Assembly: GCA_014896315.1 (NCBI GenBank)
Contig: JADBKP010000003.1
Coordinates: 1-58,133, forward strand
Reading direction: 5' to 3'
DNA length: 58,133 nucleotides
Source of the DNA: Limnochordales bacterium
GTDB taxonomy: Bacteria; Bacillota; Limnochordia; Limnochordales; DUMU01
The translations under genes and the position numbers were made by a program. Below, in pieces: positions 25,333-34,272 of this stretch; position 1 is the first letter of the stretch; each line of letters starts with the position of its first letter. The notes under the pieces are model-generated. The model was not told the origin of the DNA. It did no database searches and was given only the letters and a program-made list of their open reading frames with translations.

Positions 25333-25910
25333 CTTCGTTCCTCGTTCCCCATATATGGTCGAAGCGATGGCTTCGGCCAACTTGTGATATCCAGGCTGTC
25401 TCCCAGCTGTAACAATCCTACCACCCTGCTTGTGCCAGGAGGATTGCCAAGAAACGCCACGGGAGCATGGTGGAACTGCCCCGAGGAAACCAGTGCAGAA
25501 CACTTACCGAAAATTTCGGGAACTGAACCACGGCGACGCCATGTGTGTTGAGCCCGGGCCAGGGACACGTTTCGGCAAACGTTAGGTATGGTCTTAACCC
25601 GACCGTGAGCGCAGGAAATTTTTCCTGCACTCAAAAGGGGCGTTACTTGGGCTGGCTCAAACGCCAGGGACTCCAGGAAAGCTCTCTGCCAACTGACAAG
25701 GGACATAGCTTTACCCAAAGTTTGGGTAAAGCTGATCGCCACGCGCGCGAGACCTCGAGGCGGATCGCTCGGTGTGCAGCAGGCGTCTGGCCAGGGAGTT
25801 TTGACAGTTTCGACAGGCAGTCAAAAGGCAGTCCCCGCATTTTTGCGAGTTTTTCGAGGTGGAAACGGACGTTTACCAGGCCGTCGGGGGCCTCTGCCAG
25901 CGAGGACGGA
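25333..25910. other. Non-coding stretch with a cluster of AT-rich palindromes
   Basis: No credible gene is found. The stretch holds several perfect inverted repeats, unusual in this GC-rich window. CCGAAA-A-TTTCGG is at 25507-25519. GCAGGAAA-TT-TTTCCTGC is at 25611-25628. A 27-base palindrome is at 25707-25733, with arms AGCTTTACCCAAA and TTTGGGTAAAGCT around one G. TTTTGAC...GTCAAAA is at 25797-25824. They precede a ParB remnant and may be operators, partition sites or parts of a former replication origin. Confidence 0.5.
25707..25733. repeat. Perfect 13-bp-arm palindrome
   Basis: AGCTTTACCCAAA and TTTGGGTAAAGCT flank a single central G. This is the longest perfect palindrome noticed in the window; it lies about 180 bases upstream of the parB remnant. 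Confidence 0.85.
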
Positions 25911-26158
25911 CTACGCGCTGAGCTTGCGGAGATCGACGAGAACCTGATCCGCAACGAGCTGACGGTCCTCGAGCGAGGCGAGCATCTGGCAGGCGAAAGG
26001 AGATTTACGAGGCGCTACATCCGGAAGCAAAGGCATACAGCAGTGAAAAGCAACGGCAACGACGCACAGGACAACCGAGGGAAACAGTTTCCCCCGGTTT
26101 TGCTCTTGATACCGCTGCCAAAACAGGTCTGACCCCCCGGACTATTCAGCAGGACGTG
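25911..26158 (+). pseudogene. ParB/Spo0J-like protein remnant, frameshifted
   Basis: The frame from 25911 reads LRAELAEIDENLIRNELTVLERGEHLA, the end of the ParB N-terminal domain as found in plasmid and prophage ParB proteins. At about 25990 the homology moves to another frame, which continues RKEIYEALHPEAKAYSSEKQ... and then DTAAKTGLTPRTIQQDV, the family's helix-turn-helix entry. Both ends are missing, so this is an internal piece of about 83 codons. A palindrome GGGAAAC-A-GTTTCCC (26079-26093) lies within it. It marks a former plasmid, phage or integrative element. Confidence 0.7.
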
Positions 26159-26220
26159 CGGAACCCATGCGTCGCGACGGGAGGCCCCCGTGGAGATGGG
26201 AGGGGACATGAGGAGGCCGA

Positions 26221-26475
26221 TCACTTGCCATACTGAGTCGGTTCCCCGCGTTCAAAGCGAATGCCATGATCGCCGGGGTAGGGTTTGGTATGGTCGTTCT
26301 GCCCGAACCAGATGGCATCCGGGATACCCTCGGGGAATGCAGCACAAACCCGACGCTCCTTTGGATATCCAAACGTATCAGCGCGCCGATGTCGGCACGC
26401 CATACACACAGGGCTGTACAGCGGGTCTCCCCAGCCTGGTCCGTCCAGGCGAGTTCTTTCGGCCATGCTTGTCAC
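26221..26475 (-). CDS. Small Cys/His-containing conserved-type protein
   Basis: 84 residues with CMACRHRRADTFGYPKERRVCAAFPEGIPDAIWFGQNDHTKPYPGDHGIRFE. I associate the pattern CxxCxH/R...C-x-AFP-x-GIP...H...PGD-x-G-x-F-E with a widespread small protein family without assigned function; the Cys and His residues could bind a metal. A start at GTG 26475 or ATG 26466 is possible (AAGGAACG upstream). It stands alone on the minus strand between the parB remnant and the toxin-antitoxin genes. Confidence 0.6.
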   Translation of the reverse strand: MTSMAERTRLDGPGWGDPLYSPVCMACRHRRADTFGYPKERRVCAAFPEGIPDAIWFGQNDHTKPYPGDHGIRFERGEPTQYGK

Positions 26476-26597
26476 CGTTCCTTACGTTCTCTTCGCTCAT
26501 ATTTGAGCCCCATCTTGTTTATCACTCGTGTCCAGACCTCATAGGGTTCCTAGGTAGCCAGGGGATTTCCAAGGGCCCGAGAGCCGGTTATGCTGGA

Positions 26598-26612
26598 TGT
26601 GGGAATATCCCA
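26598..26612 (+). promoter_or_regulatory. Candidate operator of the toxin-antitoxin operon
   Basis: GTGGGA-ATA-TCCCAC, a perfect 6-bp-arm inverted repeat, lies 28 bases upstream of the antitoxin start. AbrB-type antitoxins usually repress their own promoter through such sites, so this is a reasonable candidate. Confidence 0.4.
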
Positions 26613-26640
26613 CGCCCGGGCGGTGAACACTATGGTTGCT

Positions 26641-26901
26641 ATGCCTGAGCCCAGACCCATTTCGGTGCATGTGGACGAGAAGGGGCGCATCACCCTGCCG
26701 GCCAAGCTACGGAAGGCCCTCTCCCTGGAGTCGGGGGACACCCTCTTCGTACGCCTACGGGGGGACATCCTCGAGCTGACAAAGGCCGAGAACCCCTTCG
26801 ATGCCCTGGCCCGTCATGCCTTAAAAGAGTACCGGGAGGGGCGCACTCGGGACCTGCGGGAGATCGCCCGGAACTGGGGCGTAGACCCGGACCGTGAGTG
26901 A
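26641..26901 (+). CDS. AbrB/SpoVT-type antitoxin
   Basis: 86 residues. The N-terminus PISVHVDEKGRITLPAKLRKALSLESGDTLFVRLRGDILELTKA is a swapped-hairpin AbrB DNA-binding domain with the diagnostic G-R-I-T-L-P-x2-L-R-K core. The C-terminal tail (RHALKEYREGRTRDLREIARNWG) is the likely toxin-binding part. ATG 26641 or the in-frame ATG 26632 could be the start; neither has a strong ribosome site. It overlaps the toxin gene by 8 bases, the standard layout of a type II module. Confidence 0.85.
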   Translation: MPEPRPISVHVDEKGRITLPAKLRKALSLESGDTLFVRLRGDILELTKAENPFDALARHALKEYREGRTRDLREIARNWGVDPDRE

Positions 26902-27208
26902 GCTCTACCGGGTTCGGCTGACCCGCCAGGCCGAGAAGGACCTTGCGCGCCTGCGGAGCTTCCGGGACAAGGCCGTGCGGGCACTGCTGGCTCTGGAACG
27001 GGACCCGTACAAGGGCCACATCCTGACCGGCTCCTTGTGCGGCGCCAGGTTCCTCGAGTTTTCGCTGCCGGGCGGGGCCTACCGAGCCGCCTACGTGGTT
27101 CTGGAGGAGGAGCGGACCTGCCTGGTGTTTCTGGTAGGCCCCCTCGAGGGGTTCTACCATAAGGCTGAGAGAAGAATGGAGGCCCTGCGCAGGTTGGGGG
27201 AGATCTAA
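26894..27208 (+). CDS. RelE/ParE-family toxin
   Basis: 104 residues of the RelE/ParE fold: YRVRLTRQAEKDLARLRSFRDKAVRALLALERDPYKG, a GARFLEFSLPGGAYRAAYVVLEEERTCLVFLVGPLEGFYHKAERRM strand-rich core, and a Lys/Arg-rich end. RelE members cut mRNA in the ribosome and ParE members poison gyrase; this sequence does not decide between them. GTG 26894 lies inside the antitoxin's end. The pair sits in the second decayed mobile zone and may stabilise it. Confidence 0.85.
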   Translation: MSELYRVRLTRQAEKDLARLRSFRDKAVRALLALERDPYKGHILTGSLCGARFLEFSLPGGAYRAAYVVLEEERTCLVFLVGPLEGFYHKAERRMEALRRLGEI

Positions 27209-27429
27209 CGAAAGGCCTTCGAGGCGGCTACTCCATCGGACGTGCATAGACCTAGGAAAACAGTACGGGGTGGACTTACAGGAGGATAGGTCCGGATGGC
27301 CGAGAAGACTAGAGAACGTGAAACTGCCCTGGGTGTTGACCTAGTGCCGCCCCCGAATTGCAAGGTTCGTTGTAGGAGGAAAGAGGAATTCTGAACTGCC
27401 GCGCGAATTGTCGCAGCAATACCCAACGG

Positions 27430-27873
27430 TTGCTGGCAAGGGTGAGCGCGGCGCTTTGGTTGGAAGAGGTGCCTCGAGAGATCAGGAAGACGTTGGAGAA
27501 GGTGGCTCGGCGCGCTCGAGACGGGGCCGCGCGGACCAGGGCTCGGGTGATCGTCTCCATGCTTCGATTTCAGAACATACCGCGGGCGGCACGCGAAGCT
27601 GGGGTTAGTGAAAGCTATGCTCGTAGAGTGGTACGAGAGTTCCGGGAGAGGAAGTTGGAGGTCCTTCCTCCTAAGCACGGCGGGGGTAGACCTCGGGCGG
27701 TGTCTGAAGATCAGGCAAAGGCCTTGGCCGACCTGGTACGTACACCTCCCACGGTACTGAACCTGCCCTGGACTCAATGGTCGCTGAGCAAGATCCACCT
27801 CTATGCCACGAAAGCGGGAATCATCCCGAAGATCTCGCTTGAAACCCTCCGGACCACTCTGAGCCGACCCTGA
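27430..27873 (+). pseudogene. IS630-type transposase, N-terminal helix-turn-helix part
   Basis: 147 residues. TRARVIVSMLRFQNIPRAAREAGVSESYARRVVREFRERKLEVLPPKHGGGRPRAVSEDQ is the paired-type HTH and linker of IS630/Tc1 transposases, followed by PWTQWSLSKIHLYATKAGIIPKISLETLRTTLSR. The DDE catalytic domain that should follow is absent; the frame stops at 27873 and nothing resembling it appears downstream. It could also be a stand-alone OrfA of a two-frame IS630 element, but no OrfB is present. Confidence 0.7.
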
Positions 27874-28123
27874 AGTCATCGAAAAGCTTCTGGCCCAGCA
27901 TTCGCATTGAGCATCCACCCTCACGTTCTGTGGCTTCCAGAATTGTCTGACATCGCGCGTGTCAATCCGGGAGCGGCACTAGGTCGCGTGCGAGGAGGCG
28001 GTCGCCCAGACGTAATAGGTTCCTACAAAGAGTGACGCAACCAGCCTTACTCCAACGCGAATCCAGTATGCCAGAGGCACTGCTAGCACCTCCTCTGCTA
28101 CAAACTCCTGGAGGAATGAACCC

Positions 28124-29116
28124 GTGGCTCAAAGCAAATCAAAACCGGCCCGCCTCCCGCGACCACTCCGCCCGGGCGATAAGGTGGCGGTGGTCGCTCC
28201 CGCAAGCCCCGTCGACCCAATCGCCTTGGAACGGGGACTCACCCTGCTGACCGCCTGGGGACTGCAGCCCGTCCTCGGGGAGGCCATCTACCTGCAGCAC
28301 GGCTACCTGGCCGGCCCCGACCATCTCCGGGCGGCCGACCTCAACCGTTTCCTCGCCGACCCCTCGATCGCGGCAATCCTCTGCGCTCGCGGAGGATACG
28401 GTTCACTGAGAATACTGCCCCTCATAGACTGGGCGGCCGCCCGCCGGAATCCCAAGATCCTGGTCGGTTTCAGCGACATCACCGCTCTGCATCTGGCCTT
28501 CTGGAAAGAAGCGGGCTGGCGCACCTTTCACGGGCCGATGGTCGAAATCCACGATCCTTCCGGCCAGATGCACGCCTACAACGTACGCAACCTCCATGCC
28601 GCCCTTTTCGGTCAGGCCTTCCCCGGAGTGATCCCCTGGCCGGACGCCTCCGAAGCTCCGGACGCGCCCGTACCCCTGACCATCGTCCCCGGCCGGGCGG
28701 AGGGCCGGCTCCTCGGCGGCAATCTGGAAGTGCTGACCCGACTGATCGGCACACGCTGGCAACCCGATTTCCGCGGCGCCATCCTGGTCCTCGAAGACGT
28801 AGACGAAGCACCCTACCGTATCGACCGCATGCTGGTACAGTTGAAGCTCGCCGGCCTGCTCGATGGGGTGGCGGGCATCCTCTTCGGGCACTCCCCCACC
28901 TGCGAGAAGGCAAGCAACGACCGGCCCAGCCTCACCCTCATCGAGATTCTGCGTGAACTGCTGACGCCCCTCGCTATCCCGGTGCTCTACGGTTTCCCCT
29001 GCGGCCACAGCCGGTACCGGGCGACGCTGCCGCTCGGAACACTGGCCCGCCTGGATTCCGAATCAGCCACCCTCACCGTGCTTGAACCGGCAACCGAAGA
29101 CGCAGTGAATGGCTGA
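28124..29116 (+). CDS. ldcA: LD-carboxypeptidase (muramoyltetrapeptide carboxypeptidase, peptidase S66)
   Basis: A 330-residue serine peptidase that removes the terminal D-Ala from tetrapeptide stems during peptidoglycan recycling. The S66 triad is visible: Ser117 (VGFSDITAL), Glu224 (LVLEDVDEAPYRIDR) and His295 (GFPCGHSRY). The oxyanion loop CARGGYGSLRILPLID (88-102) is intact. It has no signal peptide, so it acts in the cytoplasm. GTG 28124 follows GGAGGA by 7 bases. Neighbours upstream are IS debris; it is convergent with glpK. Confidence 0.92.
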   Translation: MAQSKSKPARLPRPLRPGDKVAVVAPASPVDPIALERGLTLLTAWGLQPVLGEAIYLQHGYLAGPDHLRAADLNRFLADPSIAAILCARGGYGSLRILPLIDWAAARRNPKILVGFSDITALHLAFWKEAGWRTFHGPMVEIHDPSGQMHAYNVRNLHAALFGQAFPGVIPWPDASEAPDAPVPLTIVPGRAEGRLLGGNLEVLTRLIGTRWQPDFRGAILVLEDVDEAPYRIDRMLVQLKLAGLLDGVAGILFGHSPTCEKASNDRPSLTLIEILRELLTPLAIPVLYGFPCGHSRYRATLPLGTLARLDSESATLTVLEPATEDAVNG

Positions 29117-29169
29117 AGATGCCGCCACCGACTACGGACAGTGGCCAGCGACACGACGTATGTAGAAGC

Positions 29170-30750
29170 TTAGCACTCCTGGCCGTCGTCCCGGGCCCAC
29201 CCCCGCGCCCGGGCCACAGCCCGCCGCCAACCCCGGTACAGCCTCTCCCGCTCCTCCTCGTCCAGTCTTGGCTCAAACACCCGGTCTACCCGGAAACCGC
29301 CGGCCCGCGGCTTATCCCCCTCGCAGCCTGCTCCGACCGCTTCTGTCGCTCCCGCCCCGTGCGCCTGCTCCGGCGCCGGCAACAATCCCGCACCGACTCC
29401 TGCAAGCAGCGCCGCTCCCAGCGCCGTCGTCTCCGTCACCTGCGGGCGCATCACCCGCACGCCGAGCAGATCCGCCTGAAACTGCATCAGGAAATTGTTG
29501 GCAGCAGCGCCGCCGTCCACACGCAGTTCACGCAGGGTAAGTCCTGAATCCTCCTGCATGGCTGCCAGAACGTCGCGGGTCTGATAGGCTATGGCTTCCA
29601 GCGTCGCCCGAACCAGGTGTGCCCGGGTGGTTCCCCTGGTGATACCGACGATCGTGCCCCGGGCATAAGGATCCCAGTAGGGGGTGCCGAGCCCGGACAG
29701 GGCCGGAACGAAGTAGACTCTTCCCGTATCCGCCACCGAGCCCGCCAGCGTCTCGCTCTCGGCCGAACTGCTGATGATCCCCAGCCCATCCCGCAGCCAC
29801 TGCACGGCCGCTCCGGCAATAAATACCGACCCCTCCAGGGCGTAGACGGCCGGTTGCGCCGCAAGCTGCCAGGCCACCGTGGTCAAGAGGCCTGACTTGG
29901 AGCTGACCGGCCGTTCACCGGTGTTCATTAAAAGGAAGCACCCGGTCCCGTAGGTGTTTTTCGCCATCCCGGGCTGCACGCATCCTTGACCGAAGAGCGC
30001 CGCCTGCTGGTCACCGGCCACCCCGGTGATGGGAATCGGCCGGCCGAAGATGGCCGGATCGGTAGCTCCGAAGTGCGAGGCCGACGGCTGTACCCGGGGC
30101 AGCCAGGCTGTCGGAAGGTCCAGAAGCTCAAGCATCTCCTCATCCCAGTCCAGAGTCCTGAGATTGAAGAGCATAGTCCGGGAGGCGTTGCTCACGTCGG
30201 TGGCATGCACCCGCCCGCCCGTCAGGTTGAAAATGAGCCACGAGTCGACCGTACCGAAGCAGAGATCACCGGCGGCCGCCTTCTCGCGCAGGCCCGGAAT
30301 GTGGTCCACCAGCCACTTCGCCTTGCTGCCGGAAAAGTACGGGTCGATCACAAGGCCGGTCACCTGGCGCACCCGGTCGACGACACCAGCCTGCCCCCGC
30401 AGCTCCTCGCACCAGTCCGCCGTGCGCCGGTCCTGCCAGACGATGGCATTGTAAACCGGCCGGCCCGTTTTCCGCTCCCAGACAACCAGCGTCTCCCGCT
30501 GGTTGGTGATGCCGAGCGCGGCCACCGCCTCTGCGCCCACCCCCGCCTGCTGCAACACCGCGTGTGCCGTAGCCAGCTGGCTTGCGTAGATCTCGACCGG
30601 ATCGTGCTCAACCCAACCCGGTTGGGGGTAGATCTGGGTGAACTGCTGCTTCGCGACGGCGACCGGCCGTCCCTCAAGGTCGAAGAGAATGCTGCGGCTG
30701 CTCGTGGTGCCCTGGTCAAAGGCGAGTAAGAAGTATCGCGACCGTGCCAT
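29170..30750 (-). CDS. glpK: Glycerol kinase
   Basis: An FGGY-family kinase forming sn-glycerol 3-phosphate from glycerol and ATP. It shows [15 protein letters not shown] at 10-24, [42 protein letters not shown] at about 265, and [17 protein letters not shown]. At 526 residues it is longer than the usual about 500: an Ala/Gly-rich insertion ([21 protein letters not shown]) sits before the conserved VFEP end. ATG 30750 has GAGGAGG upstream; the frame is open to 31089 but that part would overlap the divergent gene. No glpF or glpD is adjacent. Confidence 0.95.
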   Translation of the reverse strand: MARSRYFLLAFDQGTTSSRSILFDLEGRPVAVAKQQFTQIYPQPGWVEHDPVEIYASQLATAHAVLQQAGVGAEAVAALGITNQRETLVVWERKTGRPVYNAIVWQDRRTADWCEELRGQAGVVDRVRQVTGLVIDPYFSGSKAKWLVDHIPGLREKAAAGDLCFGTVDSWLIFNLTGGRVHATDVSNASRTMLFNLRTLDWDEEMLELLDLPTAWLPRVQPSASHFGATDPAIFGRPIPITGVAGDQQAALFGQGCVQPGMAKNTYGTGCFLLMNTGERPVSSKSGLLTTVAWQLAAQPAVYALEGSVFIAGAAVQWLRDGLGIISSSAESETLAGSVADTGRVYFVPALSGLGTPYWDPYARGTIVGITRGTTRAHLVRATLEAIAYQTRDVLAAMQEDSGLTLRELRVDGGAAANNFLMQFQADLLGVRVMRPQVTETTALGAALLAGVGAGLLPAPEQAHGAGATEAVGAGCEGDKPRAGGFRVDRVFEPRLDEEERERLYRGWRRAVARARGWARDDGQEC

Positions 30751-30868
30751 ACCGTACCGGTCCTCCTCTTTCCCTGTGCCGGTTTTCCTTCGATACGCCC
30801 TCTTTGCTTTTACTTCGCCCGCGTGGAGGAAAGTACCTTCCCCGCCACGAATAACATGGCAGAGGTGT

Positions 30869-30887
30869 CCCGACCTGCAGGGTCGGG
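30869..30887. promoter_or_regulatory. Palindrome between glpK and a sugar-binding-protein gene
   Basis: CCCGACC-TGCAG-GGTCGGG, 7-bp perfect arms, lies in the divergent intergenic region 42 bases before the plus-strand start and 119 bases before glpK. It is a plausible operator for a sugar-responsive repressor. Confidence 0.4.
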
Positions 30888-30928
30888 TTCGCACGTGAGA
30901 TCTCATCCGGTCAGGAGGTTGGTATCTC

Positions 30929-32188
30929 GTGCGGCATCTACTCACGGGGCGGGTTAGCCAGGCGGCCGTCCTTGCCCTCGCCGGCTTCGGACTGTTGCTC
31001 GCCAGCGTGCAAGTACCTGCAGATGCCAAGACTACTATTACGTGGGGGGTAATGGCCGGACCGCAGTGGGAGGAGCGGTACAACCGCATTGTGGCTGCCT
31101 TCGAAAAGGCTCACCCCAACATCGATGTGAAATGGGTCGGGCTGGAAGGACAGTTCCAGGAGAAGCTGCTGACCCTAGTGGCAGCGGGAGAAGCGCCCGA
31201 TGTGATCCGCATCGACGTGGAGAACCTCCCCGAATACGTGGAGGGGGGCATTTTGGAGAACCTCAGTGCCTACATGGAGCGAGATAAGACGTTCTCCACA
31301 AAAGGCATCTTCCCCGCCGCCCTGGCTGGTTTCACCTATAAAGGCAAGGTGTGGGGGATTCCCCAGAGCGTAACAGTGAGTTCAACCTACTACAACGTCG
31401 ATATGTTCGAGGCCGCCGGTCTAAGCCGTCCCGCCGACTCCTGGACCTGGCAGGACATGGTCAGCATCGGCAAGCGACTCACCCGGGATCTAAACGGTGA
31501 CGGCAAGCTCGATCAGTTCGGACTTTTTCAGACTACAGATTTCGTGGAGTGGCTACCGCTCATCTACTCCCACGGCGGCGCGGTCCTGGACGAGGATGGC
31601 CGGGTCGTCTTCGACTCCCCGGCGAATCTGGCCGCCTTTACCCTCTACCAGACCTGGCGGAACTCAGCACACATAGCCCCGCGTCCTGGCGAGTCGACCT
31701 CGGTCTTCCAGGACGGGCGCTTTGGCATGATCATGATGGCTGACTGGGTGCGCCAGATCTACCGGAATATCAAGTCGTTCAAGTGGGACATCGCTACGAT
31801 ACCGGCCGGCCCCAAGGGACAGTACGCCTTTATCGGCGGCGGTGCAATGGGTATAAGCGCTCAGTCCAGGAACAAGCAGGCAGCCTGGGAGTTCGTCAAG
31901 TTCTTCGCCTCCGAGGACGTCCAGAACATAATCGTGGACTTGAACGTCGGAGTCCCCATCCTCGAGAAGATCGCCATCGAACGATACGTGGGCCAAAACC
32001 CCAATCCGCCGCACCTGATTACGGTGATCCAAATGCTGCGGGTCGCCCGGGGTGCACCCCAGCACCCGCGCTGGCGCGACATGCTGCGGGCAATCAACGC
32101 CCAGCTACCGGGACTGGTGAACGGCCAGACAAGCCCCAGCCACTTCATCTCCCGGGTAGCAGATGAACTGCGCAAGCTGGTCAGATAG
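30929..32188 (+). CDS. ABC transporter substrate-binding protein, sugar type (family 1)
   Basis: 419 residues with a cleavable signal peptide (to VPADAKT, residue 35; no lipobox, as expected for a periplasm). The mature part is a cluster B binding protein: [94 protein letters not shown], and [31 protein letters not shown] 30929 follows GGAGG. No permease or ATPase genes follow, so it must work with components encoded elsewhere. The ligand is unknown. Confidence 0.9.
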   Translation: MRHLLTGRVSQAAVLALAGFGLLLASVQVPADAKTTITWGVMAGPQWEERYNRIVAAFEKAHPNIDVKWVGLEGQFQEKLLTLVAAGEAPDVIRIDVENLPEYVEGGILENLSAYMERDKTFSTKGIFPAALAGFTYKGKVWGIPQSVTVSSTYYNVDMFEAAGLSRPADSWTWQDMVSIGKRLTRDLNGDGKLDQFGLFQTTDFVEWLPLIYSHGGAVLDEDGRVVFDSPANLAAFTLYQTWRNSAHIAPRPGESTSVFQDGRFGMIMMADWVRQIYRNIKSFKWDIATIPAGPKGQYAFIGGGAMGISAQSRNKQAAWEFVKFFASEDVQNIIVDLNVGVPILEKIAIERYVGQNPNPPHLITVIQMLRVARGAPQHPRWRDMLRAINAQLPGLVNGQTSPSHFISRVADELRKLVR

Positions 32189-32236
32189 CTATTGCTGAAG
32201 CCTGTAAAGGTGATGGAGCTGGCTATGGAGCAGCGA

Positions 32237-32290
32237 AAGGGGAGCGGAGATCCGAGCTGCTGTGCTGTTAGCGGCCCGGCTGCTCCCCTT
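32237..32290 (+). terminator. Hairpin downstream of the sugar-binding-protein gene
   Basis: AAGGGGAGC pairs with GCTCCCCTT, with further partial pairing inside (AGCTGC/GCGGC). It lies about 50 bases after the stop and 30 bases from the convergent glycosidase stop. Confidence 0.45.
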
Positions 32291-32319
32291 CCCACCACCT
32301 CCCCTCCTCACGCTCCCGG

Positions 32320-34176
32320 TCAACTCCGACGCCGGTAGACCTCAACCTCCCAGACGGAATAGCCCCAGCGGGGGTCGGCCCGTTCCTCGAGGTAAAGCCG
32401 CAGGAAGCGGGCGGTCACCGCCGGGAACTCAATCTCATCCCGGCCACCATCCCCGCTCTCGATCCGGGCCACGGTACGCCACTTCTGCCCGTCTTCGGAA
32501 ACCTGCACCTGGTAGCGGCGGGCGTAGGTTGCCTCCCACTCAACGGCCACCCGGGCCAGTTCGTAGGAAAAGCCGAGGTCAAGTTCGAGCCACTGCGGAT
32601 CGGTCCCGCTCCCCATCACCGAACACCACCGGGTATCACGCCGCAGATCGGCCGCCTTGTCTGCTTCGTATCCGGGAAGCACAGACGAGGCCCGCTGGCT
32701 GATGACAAAGGCCCGGTCGAGATTCCCGGCCTGGGCCTGGCGAACGGCCTCCACCACCACTATGCTGTAGGGCGGCAGTTGCACCTCGCCCTCCCCGGAT
32801 ACCTCCCACCGCTCAATCTTCTTACCTTCCGCCAGGATCCAGGCACGATAGGTTGCGCCGGTCAACTCCACTGCGCTCAGGCGGACTGTCTCAGTGCGGG
32901 TCGCGCTCAAGTTAACGAGGAAAACCGAGACCCGCTGCATGGCGATTACCCCTGTTCCGACGTCCCGGTCGGACACGGTGGCGTAGGCCTTGACGTGAGC
33001 AGCTGTGCTTGAAGTCGCAACGACGGTGTCGCCCCAGTGCTCCTTGAAGAGCTTGAAGACATACCACGGATAGGTGGGTTCATGCGTGGCGGCCTTGAGA
33101 AAGCCGTACTCGCCGCCGCGCTTGCCCGCCGGGTTGTAGACCGCCCAGTAGTTCGCCCCGTCTACATCCAGCGTCTGCATCTCCGCCAGCATGCGAGCGA
33201 CGAAGATCGCGTTCGGCATCGCTTCCACGAGCGGCGTCGGGTTGTAACTGACCGTATTCCAGCCGCCGATCATCACCAGGATCTCATCGGCCCGATCGGG
33301 CTGCTCTTCCCGGAGGATCCGGTGGATGTAGTCAAGCTGCGGACGCAGCTTGGCAGAGGCTTGGACAAACGCAGCCGGGCTCTCCTGCCCGGGCTCGAGC
33401 GGGTAGAAAGAGAAGACGACCATGTCGATCACATCACCCGCCCGGCGGATCACCTGGCGCGTCCAATCGTCGTATCCGGCAAACCCCACCACCGAGATAC
33501 CGACTTTGATGGTCGGATCCTTGGCTTTCATGGCCTGGATGAACTGCCGTGCTTTGGCCGCATACACCTCGGGTGGTGCGTGCCCCTTCGCCCAGTCCCC
33601 GTACTCCTCGTCGCCTAGTTCCCAGTACTTAACATTATAATGATGTAAGTTATTCACGTAATCGACCCAGGCCGCCGCCACCTCCGGCCCTGCCGGGATA
33701 TTCACTTGAATCCAGGGCTCGGCACCAACCGCCCGGCAGAAGGCAATAAACTCGTCGGTGTCCATCTCGCTGGCGGGATTGCGAGGGTTGTTCCACACGT
33801 ACGAGTCGGCGGCCGTCCCGCCGGGGTACTTCAGGATCGTAACCCCCGCCTCCCGCACGCGCCCGATAACTTCCCGATTGGCGGAGAGCAGCATGTCGCT
33901 GGCTGGTCCCGGGAAGATGGTCTCGTCCCAATGGGCCGTGTTGATGCCAAACAGCAACGGATTGGTGCGCGCGAACTTCCGAGCGGTCTCCACCGTGACG
34001 GTTACGGTCGACGTTCCCGGGCTGACGGAGCCGCCGGTGCTGCCCTCACCCCATACACCCGGGGCAAGCGCGAGGAACATGCCGCCGAACACGCTGGCCG
34101 CAGCCACGACCGCCAGCGCCGCCGGCGCCAGGCCGAACACCGCCCGCGAGGAGAACCTCCTCGTGAGTCTGTTCAT
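32320..34176 (-). CDS. Secreted GH51/GH39-like glycoside hydrolase with C-terminal F5/8-type domain
   Basis: 618 residues. A signal peptide or anchor covers 1-43. A (beta/alpha)8 region at about 60-390 includes LLFGINTAHWDE, ILKYPGGTAADSYVWNN and KYWELGDEEYGDW, whose Glu190 matches the acid/base position (GNE in relatives, GDE here). Where GH51-type enzymes carry the nucleophile (T-E-W/Y-N), this protein has ILVMIGGWNTVSYNP, Gly at 304-305, so activity is doubtful. A beta-sandwich follows, then a F5/8-type C (CBM32-like) domain at about 485-618 (WLELDLGFSYELARVAVEWE...YQVQVSEDG). GGGAGGGG precedes ATG 34176. Confidence 0.8.
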   Translation of the reverse strand: MNRLTRRFSSRAVFGLAPAALAVVAAASVFGGMFLALAPGVWGEGSTGGSVSPGTSTVTVTVETARKFARTNPLLFGINTAHWDETIFPGPASDMLLSANREVIGRVREAGVTILKYPGGTAADSYVWNNPRNPASEMDTDEFIAFCRAVGAEPWIQVNIPAGPEVAAAWVDYVNNLHHYNVKYWELGDEEYGDWAKGHAPPEVYAAKARQFIQAMKAKDPTIKVGISVVGFAGYDDWTRQVIRRAGDVIDMVVFSFYPLEPGQESPAAFVQASAKLRPQLDYIHRILREEQPDRADEILVMIGGWNTVSYNPTPLVEAMPNAIFVARMLAEMQTLDVDGANYWAVYNPAGKRGGEYGFLKAATHEPTYPWYVFKLFKEHWGDTVVATSSTAAHVKAYATVSDRDVGTGVIAMQRVSVFLVNLSATRTETVRLSAVELTGATYRAWILAEGKKIERWEVSGEGEVQLPPYSIVVVEAVRQAQAGNLDRAFVISQRASSVLPGYEADKAADLRRDTRWCSVMGSGTDPQWLELDLGFSYELARVAVEWEATYARRYQVQVSEDGQKWRTVARIESGDGGRDEIEFPAVTARFLRLYLEERADPRWGYSVWEVEVYRRRS

Positions 34177-34272
34177 CTTTACCCCTCCCGCTGGGACGGA
34201 GATACCGCCGGCGCCCTACCCGGCGTTCCCGTCCTGGGAAAGGATTCGAGCAGGAAGGTTTTGTTCCTGCCG

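Noticed and set aside
25545-26132. 195-codon plus-strand frame as an intact gene
   Set aside because: Only codons after about 25911 resemble protein (ParB), and the homology leaves this frame at about 25990; the first 120 codons are non-coding palindromic DNA.
29170-31089. 639-residue version of glycerol kinase
   Set aside because: The extra N-terminal part crosses the divergent promoter region and overlaps the binding-protein gene; ATG 30750 has a good ribosome site and matches the family start.
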